Assembly (NCBI RefSeq): GCF_035481615.1
Contig: NZ_JAYKOT010000003.1
Coordinates: 310,001-374,000 of the forward strand
Source: Citroniella saccharovorans
Lineage (GTDB): Bacteria; Bacillota; Clostridia; Tissierellales; Peptoniphilaceae
DNA length: 64,000 nt
Direction: 5' to 3'
Translations under genes and position numbers: made by a program
Shown: positions 27,762 to 36,311 of the stretch, piece after piece
Position numbering within the stretch: the first letter of the stretch is position 1
Layout: each line of letters starts with the position of its first letter
The notes under the pieces: generated by a model
Seen by the model: the letters and a program-made list of their open reading frames with translations, nothing else
Told to the model about the DNA's origin: nothing
The model's database searches: none

Positions 27762-28629
27762 AGTAAAAAAAAGTTTTGGAAATATGAAGGCTGTTGACAA
27801 TGTTTCGATTGAAATGGAAGAAGGTCTATATGGATTACTTGGTTCAAATGGTGCAGGCAAGACTACACTTATGAGAATACTATGTACCGTTTTGAAGCCT
27901 ACAGAAGGTTCTATATGTTATGATGGTATGGATATATTTAAGATGGATGCTCAATATAGGGATATTATAGGATATCTTCCACAAGAATTTGGATTTTATC
28001 CTAATCTTAGCGTAAAAAAGTATCTTTCCTATATTGCTTCGTTAAAAGGATTAAAAAATAAAGCGGCAGAAAGACGTATTGATATTTTACTAGAAACAAC
28101 GGGAATGAAGGAACATTCGCTTAAAAAAATGAAAGAACTATCCGGAGGAATGAAGAGGCGTGTAGGTATTGCTCAAGCATTATTAAATGATCCTAAAATA
28201 CTTATACTTGATGAACCTACGGCTGGACTTGATCCAATTGAGAGAATAAAATGTAGAAATTTATTAGGTGAACTTGCAAAAGGTAAGATCGTACTTTTAT
28301 CTACACATATTGTTTCCGATATAGAAGCTATTGCCAAAAAAGTATTTGTCATGAAGGAAGGGAAAATTATAAAAGAAGGTACAGTTGAAGAATTGTGTTC
28401 AAACATTCCTTGTAAGGTTTGGCTGTATTGTTTAAATACTGATGAAGCAGAAGAATTTATCAGTAGATTTAAAAGTTCTATCAGTGCAATAAATAATAAT
28501 GGGAAATATACTGAACTAAGAATTTTATCAGAAAATAAGCCTAATGAAAATGCTAGGCGTGTTGATGCCACACTTGAAGATTTGTTTTTCTATTACTTTG
28601 GGATAGAAGGTGGAAATAAATATGATTAG
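27742..28629 (+). CDS. ABC transporter ATP-binding protein
   Basis: The 295-residue ATPase has Walker A GSNGAGKTT (about residues 35-43), the Q-loop YLPQEFGFYP (about 76), signature LSGGMKRR (about 134-141), Walker B ILILDEPTAGLD (about 153-164) and the H-loop STHIV. The C-terminal extension of about 80 residues is like that of CcmA/multidrug-type exporters. It pairs with the permease that overlaps it by 20 bases. With the sigma factor it forms a SigY-like export or immunity unit. Confidence 0.93.
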   Translation: MNLVLNKVKKSFGNMKAVDNVSIEMEEGLYGLLGSNGAGKTTLMRILCTVLKPTEGSICYDGMDIFKMDAQYRDIIGYLPQEFGFYPNLSVKKYLSYIASLKGLKNKAAERRIDILLETTGMKEHSLKKMKELSGGMKRRVGIAQALLNDPKILILDEPTAGLDPIERIKCRNLLGELAKGKIVLLSTHIVSDIEAIAKKVFVMKEGKIIKEGTVEELCSNIPCKVWLYCLNTDEAEEFISRFKSSISAINNNGKYTELRILSENKPNENARRVDATLEDLFFYYFGIEGGNKYD

Positions 28630-29815
28630 ACATGAAATTAATATAGTATTTAGTAATCGTATAAATAGGCTTGTATTACTATTTTTATTGGTCATAGCAG
28701 TCGTTTTAAGCATATTTGCTGTTTGGAGTGTAAGCTATGTTGACAAGGATGGAAATACACATAATGGATTATTTGCTGCAAGGCAATTAACTGAAGCTAA
28801 AGCTGAATATGCAGGGAAGTTAAACTCTGATATTTTTGAAGATATAGTAAATACAGATAAGCAAATTAAATGTGAATATGGAAACAAAATCCCAGAAAAC
28901 ATATATGCTAATAATATGCAAAAATATATGGATATAAAAGATTTTATGGTTAGCACTATATCTTATGGAGGCGATATAGACTATACAAGATTTGATACAT
29001 TAGATTCAGATATGGCAAGAAATATGTATGCTATAAGAGATGATAACATTGTTCACTTAATCGACGAATATGGAACTACAGAGGAGAAAATAGAGTTTTT
29101 GAAGAAACAATATTCAAAGCTTGTTACTCCATTTGATTACGCACCTGCAGATTCATGGATTACTATGGGGCTATATGCAACAACATATGCAATAATATTG
29201 ATTATATCTATATCATTTATTACATCTGGAATATTTTCTGAAGATTTCAAACTGAAAGCAGAGTCTGTATTCTTTAGTACAAAATTAGGTAGAAGCAGGG
29301 GGACTAAGACTAAGATAGTAACAGGATTGTTTATGGCTACAATTATTTATTGGGGAGCAATGCTTATTCTTTCAATTATATCCTTTGCATTTATGGGTGT
29401 AAGTGGAGCTAATTCACCAATTCAAATTGAATATAGTTATTGCATGTACAACTATACATTTTTAGAAAGATATTTTGTTATTATGCTTGCGGGTTATGTA
29501 GGGAGTTTGCTTTCAAGCGTGTTGACAATGCTTGTATCAGCTAAAACACATTCACCACTTATAAGCTTATGCGTTCCTATGATATTATTTGTGGTCTCTC
29601 CATTTATTGGTAGAGTATTACCGTTTGATGGCTTTTTCAACATAACACCGGATCAGTTAATAAATGTATATAACTGTATTAAGATACCTTTATTGTATCA
29701 ATTTTTAGGGAATGTAGTTATGCAGATACCTATGATAATAGTGATGTATTCGATTATTGTAATAATAACGATTCCATTTATTTATTCAACATTTAGCAAA
29801 TGTTGTCAAAACTAA
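28610..29815 (+). CDS. ABC transporter permease
   Basis: The 401-residue membrane protein has one N-terminal helix (about residues 17-38), a long extracytoplasmic region (about 40-185) and a block of five to six helices at 190-400. This is the ABC-2-type layout expected as partner of the preceding ATPase. The long outside loop is common in exporters that handle peptides or confer self-immunity. Substrate unknown. Confidence 0.85.
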   Translation: MEINMIRHEINIVFSNRINRLVLLFLLVIAVVLSIFAVWSVSYVDKDGNTHNGLFAARQLTEAKAEYAGKLNSDIFEDIVNTDKQIKCEYGNKIPENIYANNMQKYMDIKDFMVSTISYGGDIDYTRFDTLDSDMARNMYAIRDDNIVHLIDEYGTTEEKIEFLKKQYSKLVTPFDYAPADSWITMGLYATTYAIILIISISFITSGIFSEDFKLKAESVFFSTKLGRSRGTKTKIVTGLFMATIIYWGAMLILSIISFAFMGVSGANSPIQIEYSYCMYNYTFLERYFVIMLAGYVGSLLSSVLTMLVSAKTHSPLISLCVPMILFVVSPFIGRVLPFDGFFNITPDQLINVYNCIKIPLLYQFLGNVVMQIPMIIVMYSIIVIITIPFIYSTFSKCCQN

Positions 29816-29822
29816 GTTTCTA

Positions 29823-29931
29823 AATAATCAGCTAAAAAGTGGTATGTAGCTTGTTGCAGTGCCAATTAGGGATCCTATATGCATATATTGAGCATAGTAG
29901 CAAGCGAATATTGTAAATATAACTGATTATT
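29823..29931 (+). promoter_or_regulatory. Structured leader between permease and the 93-residue protein
   Basis: A perfect 9-bp inverted repeat AATAATCAG (29823-29831) and CTGATTATT (29923-29931) encloses a second pairing GCTTG (29849-29853)/CAAGC (29901-29905) and the perfect palindrome TATATGCATATA (29876-29887). No coding frame is apparent. It may be an RNA structure that sets expression or processing of the downstream gene relative to the ABC genes. Confidence 0.5.
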
Positions 29932-29969
29932 GGGAATATAAATTAACTCAACAAAGGAGGAAAAAAACA

Positions 29970-30251
29970 ATGAAGATTATTAATGATTCAACAGGAACAC
30001 CTGTACTTAGAAGAGCAGGATGTGTATGCGACAGTGGTTGGAAAAGTACAATAGGATTGAAAAGACACTCAGTTGGGTTAATTGGATATGAAGATTGGGT
30101 TGGTTCACCTGATGGAAACAATGGTAGAATACTGATATTATTAGAGCCTAATGGCGGTGTTCATAAGAGTGTAAGGTTAAATTCTTATGGTAATTTCACT
30201 TATAAATTAGGTGGAGGAGACAATGCATGGCAATATACAAGAAGGTTTTAG
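29970..30251 (+). CDS. 93-residue protein of unknown function after the ABC transporter
   Basis: I do not recognise this protein. It starts behind a perfect AAAGGAGG and has a basic N-terminal part with two close cysteines (GCVCDSGW, about residues 17-24), a glycine-, asparagine- and serine-rich middle, and the C-terminus GGGDNAWQYTRRF. There is no signal peptide or membrane segment. Its place between an ABC transporter and a lipoprotein, with an unusually strong ribosome site and structured leader, would fit an exported peptide or bacteriocin-like substrate; that is inference. Its 3' end overlaps the lipoprotein gene by 25 bases. Confidence 0.6.
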   Translation: MKIINDSTGTPVLRRAGCVCDSGWKSTIGLKRHSVGLIGYEDWVGSPDGNNGRILILLEPNGGVHKSVRLNSYGNFTYKLGGGDNAWQYTRRF

Positions 30252-30754
30252 CTATATTGCTTTGTGCTTTTATGATTCCGGTTATGTTTTTACTAGCAAG
30301 CTGTGGTAAAGAGTCAGTATCAGAAAAGAAAGGAGATATAGAATTTCCTGTCGATGATAAGGGATATCCACAAAACAATGTGGTAATGATAAACAACAAA
30401 GCTTATCCTATAGATCTTGTAGGAGAATCACATATGGGTTCTGAAATAGAAGTTAAAATGGATCAAGATAGCGATATTGTTGAGATTGTTCTTCCTCAAC
30501 GTCTTCCTATTAATTATTGGAGCCTTGATGAAAAAGAAAATTTGAATTTAGTTTCTTACAGTATGATTGATTTTCCTATTAAAAACGAAAATATGCTTGA
30601 AGGCCCATCTCCAGCTGTACAAAAATTTGTGCTTAATGTTGCAAGAGAAGAAACTTCAGAAATTTTACTAAAGTGGGCAAATGTAGATGAAGTGGATAAG
30701 TTATTTAAGGATAAAAAAGAGGACTATCTATTGAAAATTGTAGTATCTTATTAG
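30227..30754 (+). CDS. Lipoprotein of unknown function
   Basis: The 175-residue protein has a lipoprotein signal peptide: basic MAIYKK, a hydrophobic core and the lipobox LLASC with lipidated C26. The mature part is acidic and unrecognised. Its start lies inside the end of the 93-residue gene behind GGTGGAGG, so the two are coupled. In such an operon a lipoprotein often gives immunity or acts as an accessory capture factor; this cannot be tested from sequence. Confidence 0.75.
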   Translation: MAIYKKVLAILLCAFMIPVMFLLASCGKESVSEKKGDIEFPVDDKGYPQNNVVMINNKAYPIDLVGESHMGSEIEVKMDQDSDIVEIVLPQRLPINYWSLDEKENLNLVSYSMIDFPIKNENMLEGPSPAVQKFVLNVAREETSEILLKWANVDEVDKLFKDKKEDYLLKIVVSY

Positions 30755-30770
30755 GAGAATTTTTGTCACA

Positions 30771-30807
30771 AAGGCGACTAGAAAATAACAATTCTGGTTG
30801 CCTTTTT
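30771..30807 (+). terminator. Terminator of the sigma/ABC operon
   Basis: AAGGCGACTAGAA (30771-30783) pairs with TTCTGGTTGCCTT (30792-30804), two G-U pairs, followed by T. Bases 30808-31100 show no gene. Confidence 0.75.
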
Positions 30808-31100
30808 GCTACTTATTTTAGGAAACTATAAAGAAATAGAAATACCCAAAATAAATTGAACACAATATTCTAGGGATACTTTTTCAAAGTTATGAAAAAG
30901 TAATTTCAAAATAATTGTGTTATTAGAACTATAGTAGTTGTAGAAATAAATGAAAATTACAATCTAGAGATAGCGTAAAAATTAATTAAGTGATAGCTTA
31001 ATAACTTAAGTAAATTAGAAGTTTATATGTAGAATCTTATAAATAAAGATTAATTAAAATAAAACGATATAATACTAGTAAAATTCTGAAAGAAAGTACA

Positions 31101-31202
31101 AGGTTAAGAAATGATAGTTTGAATACTTTAGAAAAAGTAGCTGAAGCCGTTGAACTAAGTATAGAACAAGGCGAATATAAAGCTACTAGCTTTTTAAACT
31201 AA
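31101..31202 (+). pseudogene. HTH regulator C-terminal remnant
   Basis: An open frame without start codon reads RNDSLNTLEKVAEAVELS and ends at TAA 31200-31202. The LNTLEKVAEAV segment is the last helix region of Cro/C1 domains. It is a leftover of a deleted regulator. Confidence 0.5.
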
Positions 31203-31207
31203 TTATT

Positions 31208-31257
31208 AGAGATAGCAGAAAATGTTATCTCTTTTTTATTACAAGAAAGGATAAAAG
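31208..31257 (+). repeat. Intergenic repeat, copy 1 (terminator plus ribosome site)
   Basis: About 50 bp shared with 31978-32024: a hairpin (AGAGATA...TATCTCT with T-run) followed by TACAAGAAAGG. Copy 2 directly precedes the DUF3847 gene; copy 1 is followed only by a short frame. Confidence 0.7.
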
Positions 31258-31347
31258 TGAATCTGCCTATGATGATAAATGACTTCTAGTTATATGAACT
31301 TAATATCATTATTTGATGTCAAAAGTATTTGACATAAGGAGGTCAAT

Positions 31348-31673
31348 ATGAATCTTATAAAATTTATTGAATCACATCAAATGTTTGGCATAGGTTTACT
31401 ATGGTTGTTTCTGGTTACTTAACTAGTATGTACCTTAATTATGATAGTGACATTAATTAAAAAAGGAGATGAAAGAAAGGGATATGTTGTAAGAAAATCT
31501 GGATTAACTGCATTAGTGGTAGGGATAATATTCCTAATTTTAAACATAATTTGGAACATTTCTTTGAGCAAAATTCTAGTATAGGATTTGAAGATAATCC
31601 GATAATTTATGTCGGTATAATATCAATAGCCTTTAATATTTCCTACCTAATTAACATGAGAAAATATAGGTAA
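31348..31673 (+). pseudogene. Small membrane protein gene, disrupted
   Basis: ATG 31348 behind AAGGAGG opens a frame for a four-helix small membrane protein of the kind encoded next to XRE regulators (DUF2178/DUF3796-like). A TAA at 31420-31422 interrupts it after 24 codons, and a frame change near 31560 is needed to reach the natural end IINMRKYR-like at 31673. The regulator gene starts 5 bases later. The pair is probably a former membrane-protein/regulator unit. Confidence 0.6.
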
Positions 31674-31678
31674 GACAA

Positions 31679-31870
31679 ATGAAAAATCACATTAAAGAAT
31701 TTAGAACCGATAAAGGATTGTTGCAACAAGAATTAGCAGATATATGCGGAGTCACTAGACAAACTGTTAATGCTATTGAAAATAATAAGTATGATTCAAC
31801 TCTTGAACTTGCTTTTAAATTAGCAACAGCTCTTGAGATCACTGTAGATAAATTATTCATTTATGAATAA
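31679..31870 (+). CDS. XRE family transcriptional regulator
   Basis: The 63-residue protein is a bare Cro/C1 helix-turn-helix: EFRTDKGLLQQELADICGVTRQTVNAIENNKYDSTLELA with the recognition helix around residues 26-36. It is the usual short form that accompanies small membrane proteins; here the partner upstream is disrupted. A terminator follows at 31893. Confidence 0.88.
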   Translation: MKNHIKEFRTDKGLLQQELADICGVTRQTVNAIENNKYDSTLELAFKLATALEITVDKLFIYE

Positions 31871-31892
31871 AAATATTGAGTAAAATTTTCTT

Positions 31893-31920
31893 AAAGTGCC
31901 TATGATTTTAGGCACTTTTT
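31893..31920 (+). terminator. Terminator after the XRE gene
   Basis: AAAGTGCC (31893-31900) pairs with GGCACTTT (31911-31918), then T. Confidence 0.8.
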
Positions 31921-31977
31921 GTATATCTGATTTTAGGAGATGGTAATATAATATTTTTAATAATGAAACTTTGAAAG

Positions 31978-32024
31978 GGATAGCAGAAATGTTATCTCTT
32001 TTTTAATACAAGAAAGGGATAAGT
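31978..32024 (+). repeat. Intergenic repeat, copy 2
   Basis: Partner of 31208-31257. It holds GATAGC..GTTATC, a T-run and the AAGAAAGGGA ribosome site of the DUF3847 gene. Confidence 0.7.
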
Positions 32025-32315
32025 ATGAAAAATTTAGAGCAAATAAGACAAGAATCAAAGGAAATAAAAGATAAAATAGACGATACAGAAGAAAGATTAA
32101 GGCAACTAAAAAATCAAGAACAAAAGATATTAAAACAAGACATAGTAAAAAAAAGAAAAGAAAGAACTCATAGGCTGATAACAAGAGGAGCAATCTTAGA
32201 AAGCCTTATAGAAAATGCAGAAGAACTAACAGATGAAGAAATAAAAATCCTACTAGAAGAAGTAACAAATACAAAAGAATTTAAAGAAACACTAAAAATA
32301 ATGAGAGAAAATTAA
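32025..32315 (+). CDS. DUF3847 family protein, relaxase accessory
   Basis: The 96-residue protein has a charged coiled coil (residues 1-45, rich in E, K and Q), then RLITRGAILESLI and a C-terminal helix. It matches small DUF3847 proteins that sit upstream of MobA/MobL relaxase genes in Gram-positive mobilizable elements and are thought to assist the relaxosome. The probable oriT lies between it and the relaxase gene. Confidence 0.8.
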   Translation: MKNLEQIRQESKEIKDKIDDTEERLRQLKNQEQKILKQDIVKKRKERTHRLITRGAILESLIENAEELTDEEIKILLEEVTNTKEFKETLKIMREN

Positions 32316-32330
32316 TGAAATAAAATAATC

Positions 32331-32485
32331 AAATCTCCCTTAGATTTTCTAAGGGCGCAATTATACACCCTAAAGGGTGCTTGCGTGTCTTTAGAGCCAA
32401 ACCCTTGCAAGGGAGCAACAACCATTCGCTTTTTAAAAGTCAAGGGTAAATAAACTCGCTAAGGCTCGCCCTTGACTTTTAAAAT
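32331..32485 (+). other. Candidate oriT of the MobA/L relaxase
   Basis: This non-coding stretch before the relaxase gene holds an 8-bp inverted repeat (CCCTTAGA 32337-32344, TCTAAGGG 32348-32355), the minus-strand sequence TTGCGCCCTT (32360 to 32351), similar to the GTGCGCCCT core of IncQ/MobQ nick sites, and a second large repeat (AAAAGTCAAGGG near 32436, CCCTTGACTTTT near 32470). Location and core similarity support oriT; the nick site is not proven. Confidence 0.5.
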
Positions 32486-32505
32486 TTGAAATGAAAGTAA
32501 CAATT

Positions 32506-32554
32506 AAGCCGACATACTGAAACAACAAAAATTAATTCAGTAGTCGGCTTTTTT
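32506..32554 (+). terminator. Hairpin with T-run before mobA/L
   Basis: AAGCCGAC (32506-32513) and GTCGGCTT (32543-32550) with inner TACTGAA/TTCAGTA pairing, then TTTT. Confidence 0.75.
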
Positions 32555-32649
32555 AATTCTATCATTTCAAAACGCTCATTCACAAAGGGGATATAAAAAT
32601 CTATTAAGCCTCCACCTAAAACAACAAAAAAAGAAAGGAAGTGATAAAA

Positions 32650-34284
32650 ATGGCAGACAGTTTTCATTTTTCAGTAAACATAATATCAAGAGGAAAAGGA
32701 AAAAGTGCAGTAGCAAGTGCAGCATATATAAGTGGGGAAAAAATAAAAAATGAATGGGACGGAGTAACCCATGACTATACCAAGAAACAAGGAGTAATTA
32801 GCAAAGAAATATATTTACCAGATCACGCACCAAAAGAATATAAAGACAGAAAAACCTTGTGGAACTCGGTAGAACTATTTGAGAAAAACTCTAATGCCCA
32901 ACTTGCAAGAAACTTTATCATATCATTACCCAAAGAATTAAGCATAGAAGAAAATAAAAAGATGATAGAAGAATATGTTCAAAACAATTTTGTAAAAGAG
33001 GGAATGATAGTAGACCTAGCAATTCATGATGAAAGTAGAGAGGGAAATCAAAACATTCATGCTCATATAATGACCATAGTAAGACCAATAAATGAAGATG
33101 GAACATGGGGGCAAAAAAGTAAAAAAGAATATATCCTAGATGAAAAAGGAGAAAAGATTTTAAACAAAAATGGAAAACCTAAGACAAGAAAAGTAGAACT
33201 AACAACCTGGAACGATAAAGGCAATGTAGAAAAATGGAGAGAAAATTTTTCAGACCTTTGCAACGAATATCTAGCAAAAAATAAAATAGAAAAAAGAGTA
33301 GACCATAGGAGTTTTAAAAGACAAGGCATAAAGCAAATACCTACAATACATCTAGGAGCAAGTGCCAGTGCAATGGAAAGAAAAGGAATAAGAACAGAAA
33401 AAGGTGATATAAATCGAGAAATAAAAAAACAGAATGAACTATTAAAAAACATAGGCAATGAAATAAAGAAAATAACATCTTGGTTAGCAGGCTTCAAAGA
33501 TAAGCTAAAAGAATCATATAGGGAATATAAAGACCAAAGTAAAAAGCAAATCGAAAATGAATCAGGACTCTTTAACCTCTATGAATATTTAAGCTTCTAT
33601 CAAGAGATGCAAGAAAATAATAGAGCTGAATTATCATTTTATGGGAAAAGAAACAAGGCAATCTATGATCTAAAAAGATATGCAAGTGGAATAAATTATC
33701 TAAGAGAAAACAAAATAAAAACCATATCAGACCTACAAGGACATATAAATACCCTAAGAAGTAAAAACTCTGAAATATATAAGACCATAAAAGAAAACAG
33801 TCAAAAGATAGAAGACCTTAACAAGTGCTTAGCCTATGCAAAGACTGTAAGAAAAACAAAAGCAACCTACCAAGACTATGAAAGCAAGAAAATATTCAAA
33901 GAAAGCTTCTACAAGAATAATCAAAAGGAAATAGACCAACATATAAGGGCAAGAAACTTAATTGAAAAAATCAGTGGAAAGAAAAATTTAAGAGAAAAAG
34001 AATGGTTGGGAGAAATTAAAAACTTAGAAGATGAAATCAGTAAATTAAATACAGAGTCAGAAAAGATAAGGGAAAGATACAAGGAAATAAATCATATTAA
34101 ATATGCAGTAGAAGTAGTCAATAAAGAATATGATATTGACCTATCAATAGAAATTGACAAGGCGATTAAGAGAGGAGAAAAAGAAAGTATCATAGAAAAG
34201 ATAAAAGAGTACAAGCAAGATAGTGATAGTTTTAATAAAAAAAGACAAATGACTAAAGACTATTACAAAAATCAAGAAAGATAA
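32650..34284 (+). CDS. MobA/MobL family relaxase (MobQ type)
   Basis: The 544-residue protein nicks oriT and pilots DNA in mobilization. The N-terminal relaxase domain has FHFSVNIISRGKGKSAVASA (residues 4-23), a conserved tyrosine in AAYISGE (about 24-30) and the histidine triad QNIHAHIM (about residues 134-141). From residue 260 to the end it is a lysine- and glutamate-rich coiled coil. I choose ATG 32650 with AAAGGAAG upstream rather than GTG 32641. It follows DUF3847 and the candidate oriT. Confidence 0.92.
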   Translation: MADSFHFSVNIISRGKGKSAVASAAYISGEKIKNEWDGVTHDYTKKQGVISKEIYLPDHAPKEYKDRKTLWNSVELFEKNSNAQLARNFIISLPKELSIEENKKMIEEYVQNNFVKEGMIVDLAIHDESREGNQNIHAHIMTIVRPINEDGTWGQKSKKEYILDEKGEKILNKNGKPKTRKVELTTWNDKGNVEKWRENFSDLCNEYLAKNKIEKRVDHRSFKRQGIKQIPTIHLGASASAMERKGIRTEKGDINREIKKQNELLKNIGNEIKKITSWLAGFKDKLKESYREYKDQSKKQIENESGLFNLYEYLSFYQEMQENNRAELSFYGKRNKAIYDLKRYASGINYLRENKIKTISDLQGHINTLRSKNSEIYKTIKENSQKIEDLNKCLAYAKTVRKTKATYQDYESKKIFKESFYKNNQKEIDQHIRARNLIEKISGKKNLREKEWLGEIKNLEDEISKLNTESEKIRERYKEINHIKYAVEVVNKEYDIDLSIEIDKAIKRGEKESIIEKIKEYKQDSDSFNKKRQMTKDYYKNQER

Positions 34285-34356
34285 GACCTGGTAAAAATAT
34301 CTTATCCAAGCTATAATATGACCAAGAAAATAAAGACCGTTCTAGGAGGTAATAAG

Positions 34357-34530
34357 ATGAATAAAAGGCAAGAGCTAATAGATGAACTCATAAAAGCAGA
34401 TCAAGATGGAACATACAAAACATATAAAAGCACAGAAGAAATAAAATCAATGAACAATGAAGAAATACAGATTATATATTCCAACATGAAAAACTATCTA
34501 TCAGATAAAAGAACACACATAAACTACTAA
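34357..34530 (+). CDS. Small plasmid-type protein (57 residues)
   Basis: ATG 34357 has a perfect TAGGAGG 6 bases upstream. The product is charged (KRQELIDELIKADQDGTYKT...) and resembles short hypothetical proteins that follow mob genes. No function can be given. The longer frame from 34318 has no ribosome site. Confidence 0.6.
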   Translation: MNKRQELIDELIKADQDGTYKTYKSTEEIKSMNNEEIQIIYSNMKNYLSDKRTHINY

Positions 34531-34598
34531 AGGTGGAAAAGCAAAATAAGAGCAGAAAAACAATAAAAGGTACAAAGACCTAAGTAAGCTATATAAAC

Positions 34599-34838
34599 AT
34601 CAAAATAAAGCATTCCACCACCAAGAACAATAAAATAAAAACAAGCAAAGGGAAGTATAGAAAAATTAAAGCCTATACTTCCCTTTTTTTAATTCAAACA
34701 AAGGAGATAAACATTGATAAACGAAGAAATAAGCAAAGAAGCAGGTCAAGCAGCACAAACCATAATAACATACACAATAAAGGCAGCAAAAGAATCAATC
34801 AATCTTGAAAAAGAAATAAGAAAAAAGATTAATGATAC
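34599..34838 (+). repeat. 240-bp direct repeat, copy 1
   Basis: Highly similar over 240 bases to 36072-36311. It contains a strong terminator (GGGAAGTATAG 34650-34660 with CTATACTTCCC 34673-34683 and T7) and the first 40 codons of a pcfB gene. Confidence 0.9.
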
Positions 34839-34845
34839 AATATAG
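34714..34845 (+). pseudogene. Truncated pcfB copy
   Basis: The frame starts with TTG at 34714 (the intact copy at 36187 has ATG), runs in parallel with PcfB for about 41 codons and then ends at TAG 34843-34845, where an abiE fragment begins. Confidence 0.85.
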
Positions 34846-34953
34846 TAGACTATATAAAATAGAAGATGAGTTTAGAAAATACGTGGATGTATTATTGTGA
34901 TTAATATCGAGAGCATAAAGAGCAAGATAAGAGGTCTGGCAGAGAAGAAAAAT
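34844..34953 (+). pseudogene. abiEi 3' end and abiEii 5' end, truncated copy
   Basis: These 110 bases are a diverged copy of 41012-41121: the last codons of an AbiEi antitoxin and the first 18 codons of AbiEii (INIESIKSKIRGLAEKKN from GTG 34898). Homology stops after AGAAGAAAAAT, the same base at which the second copy is interrupted. An AraC-type gene follows. Confidence 0.8.
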
Positions 34954-35046
34954 AGTATAAACATGTGATGCTATAATATTTGTATTAGCATTATCGGGTA
35001 TAATTTAATAAATCCTTGTACAATTTAAATGAAAGGTGGTGGAAAT

Positions 35047-35895
35047 ATGGATATAATGAAATCTTTTAACTTAGCAATAGACTATATTGAAGATAACTTA
35101 ACTGATGAACTTGATGAAAAAGAAATAACACGGATAACAGGATATTCATTTCCAATGTTTTCAAGAATATTTTCAATCATATCAGGATATTCATTATCTG
35201 AATATATAAGGTTAAGAAAGATGACAAATGCTGCAAATGATTTAAAAAACTCAGATAAAAGAATTATAGACATCGCAATAAAATATGGTTATAATTCTCA
35301 AGATTCTTTTGCCTTAGCTTTTAAAAATTTTCATAAGCTAACTCCAGGACAAGTAAAAAGAGGACAAAAGTATCAATATTTCCCAAGAATCTACTTTTCA
35401 ATTTCAGTTCAAGGAGGAAATCAAATGGATATTAAGATTGAGAAAAAGAAAGCGTTTAAAGTAGCTGGTATTAAATCAGATGTAACTAAAAGTTCAAATT
35501 TCCCAAAAGTTTGGGATAGACTGCTTGAAAAATTACCAAGAGAAAAATTTGAAGAGTTAGGTAATGGTCAAATCTTTGGCGTAGGATATGACTATATAAT
35601 GGATGAAGAAGATTCATTTATATACTTAGCTGGTTTTGATTTGACGGATGAGGTAAAAGCTGAGGAATTAGGTTTAGATATACTCAGCATTCCTGAAAAA
35701 GAGTATGCTATTGTAAGCTTAGAAGGTCCTATACCAAAGTGTATTCACGAAGGATGGAAGTATATTATTTCATATTTCTTCCCAAAAGAAGGATATAGAC
35801 ATGATGAAAGCCCCGATTTTGAAGTATATGGAGATGGAGATCCTAATTCAGAAGATTATAAAATGGAATTATGGGTTCCTATAGTAAAAGAATAA
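35047..35895 (+). CDS. AraC-family regulator with GyrI-like effector domain
   Basis: Two AraC helix-turn-helix motifs fill residues 1-105 (ITRITGYSFPMFSRIF and IDIAIKYGYNSQDSFALAFKNFHKLTPGQ), followed by a GyrI-like/bacterial effector-binding domain (residues 130-282, with the C-terminal ELWVPIV strand). Such proteins sense small hydrophobic compounds or drugs (Rob/BmrR-like). ATG 35047 is preferred because AAAGGTGGTGG lies just upstream. The gene sits as cargo between two abiEii fragments and ends at a terminator at 35911. Confidence 0.88.
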   Translation: MDIMKSFNLAIDYIEDNLTDELDEKEITRITGYSFPMFSRIFSIISGYSLSEYIRLRKMTNAANDLKNSDKRIIDIAIKYGYNSQDSFALAFKNFHKLTPGQVKRGQKYQYFPRIYFSISVQGGNQMDIKIEKKKAFKVAGIKSDVTKSSNFPKVWDRLLEKLPREKFEELGNGQIFGVGYDYIMDEEDSFIYLAGFDLTDEVKAEELGLDILSIPEKEYAIVSLEGPIPKCIHEGWKYIISYFFPKEGYRHDESPDFEVYGDGDPNSEDYKMELWVPIVKE

Positions 35896-35910
35896 TTTAA
35901 ATTTGTTTAA

Positions 35911-35943
35911 CGGCATCTATCAAAATGGTAGGTGCTTTTTTGA
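35911..35943 (+). terminator. Terminator after AraC gene, similar to the one at 41320
   Basis: GGCATCTATC pairs with GGTAGGTGC and is followed by TTTTTTGATT. Sequence and flank resemble the terminator at 41320-41352, which ends the other abiEii-inserted cargo. Confidence 0.8.
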
Positions 35944-35979
35944 TTGCTATTAGTAAAAATAGGAATAAGTAAAAGTCCT

Positions 35980-36081
35980 ATGAAACTTGAACTAATAACA
36001 GGAGATTCAATAACACCAAGGGAAATAGAATACACTTATCCATGTATCTTTAGCAAAGAAGATATAAAAATATCAAAATAA
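35980..36081 (+). pseudogene. abiEii middle fragment
   Basis: A 33-codon frame, KLELITGDSITPREIEYTYP and following, matches the conserved middle strand of AbiEii-type nucleotidyltransferase toxins (TGDxITPxExEYxY). It is the continuation of the toxin whose first 18 codons lie at 34898-34953. It ends where the second 240-bp repeat begins. Confidence 0.65.
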
Positions 36082-36311
36082 AGCATTCCACCATCAACAA
36101 CAATAAAATAAAAATAAGCAAAGGGAAGTATAGAAAAATTAAATCCTATACTTCCCTTTTTTTAATTCAAACAAAGGAGATAAAACATGATAAACGAAGA
36201 AATAAGCAAAGAAGCAGGTCAAGCAGCACAAACCATCATAACATACACAATAAAGGCAGCAAAAGAATCAATCAACTTAGACAAAGAAATAAGAAAAAAG
36301 ATGACTGATAC
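36072..36311 (+). repeat. 240-bp direct repeat, copy 2
   Basis: Partner of 34599-34838. It includes the terminator (36123-36156 with T-run) and the 5' end of the intact pcfB gene. Confidence 0.9.

Noticed and set aside
32316..32640. CRISPR array
   Set aside because: The repeats are inverted, of different sequence and not regularly spaced. No array was seen anywhere in the window.
34599..36311. Composite transposon flanked by direct repeats
   Set aside because: The repeats contain a pcfB gene start and a terminator, no transposase and no terminal inverted repeats.
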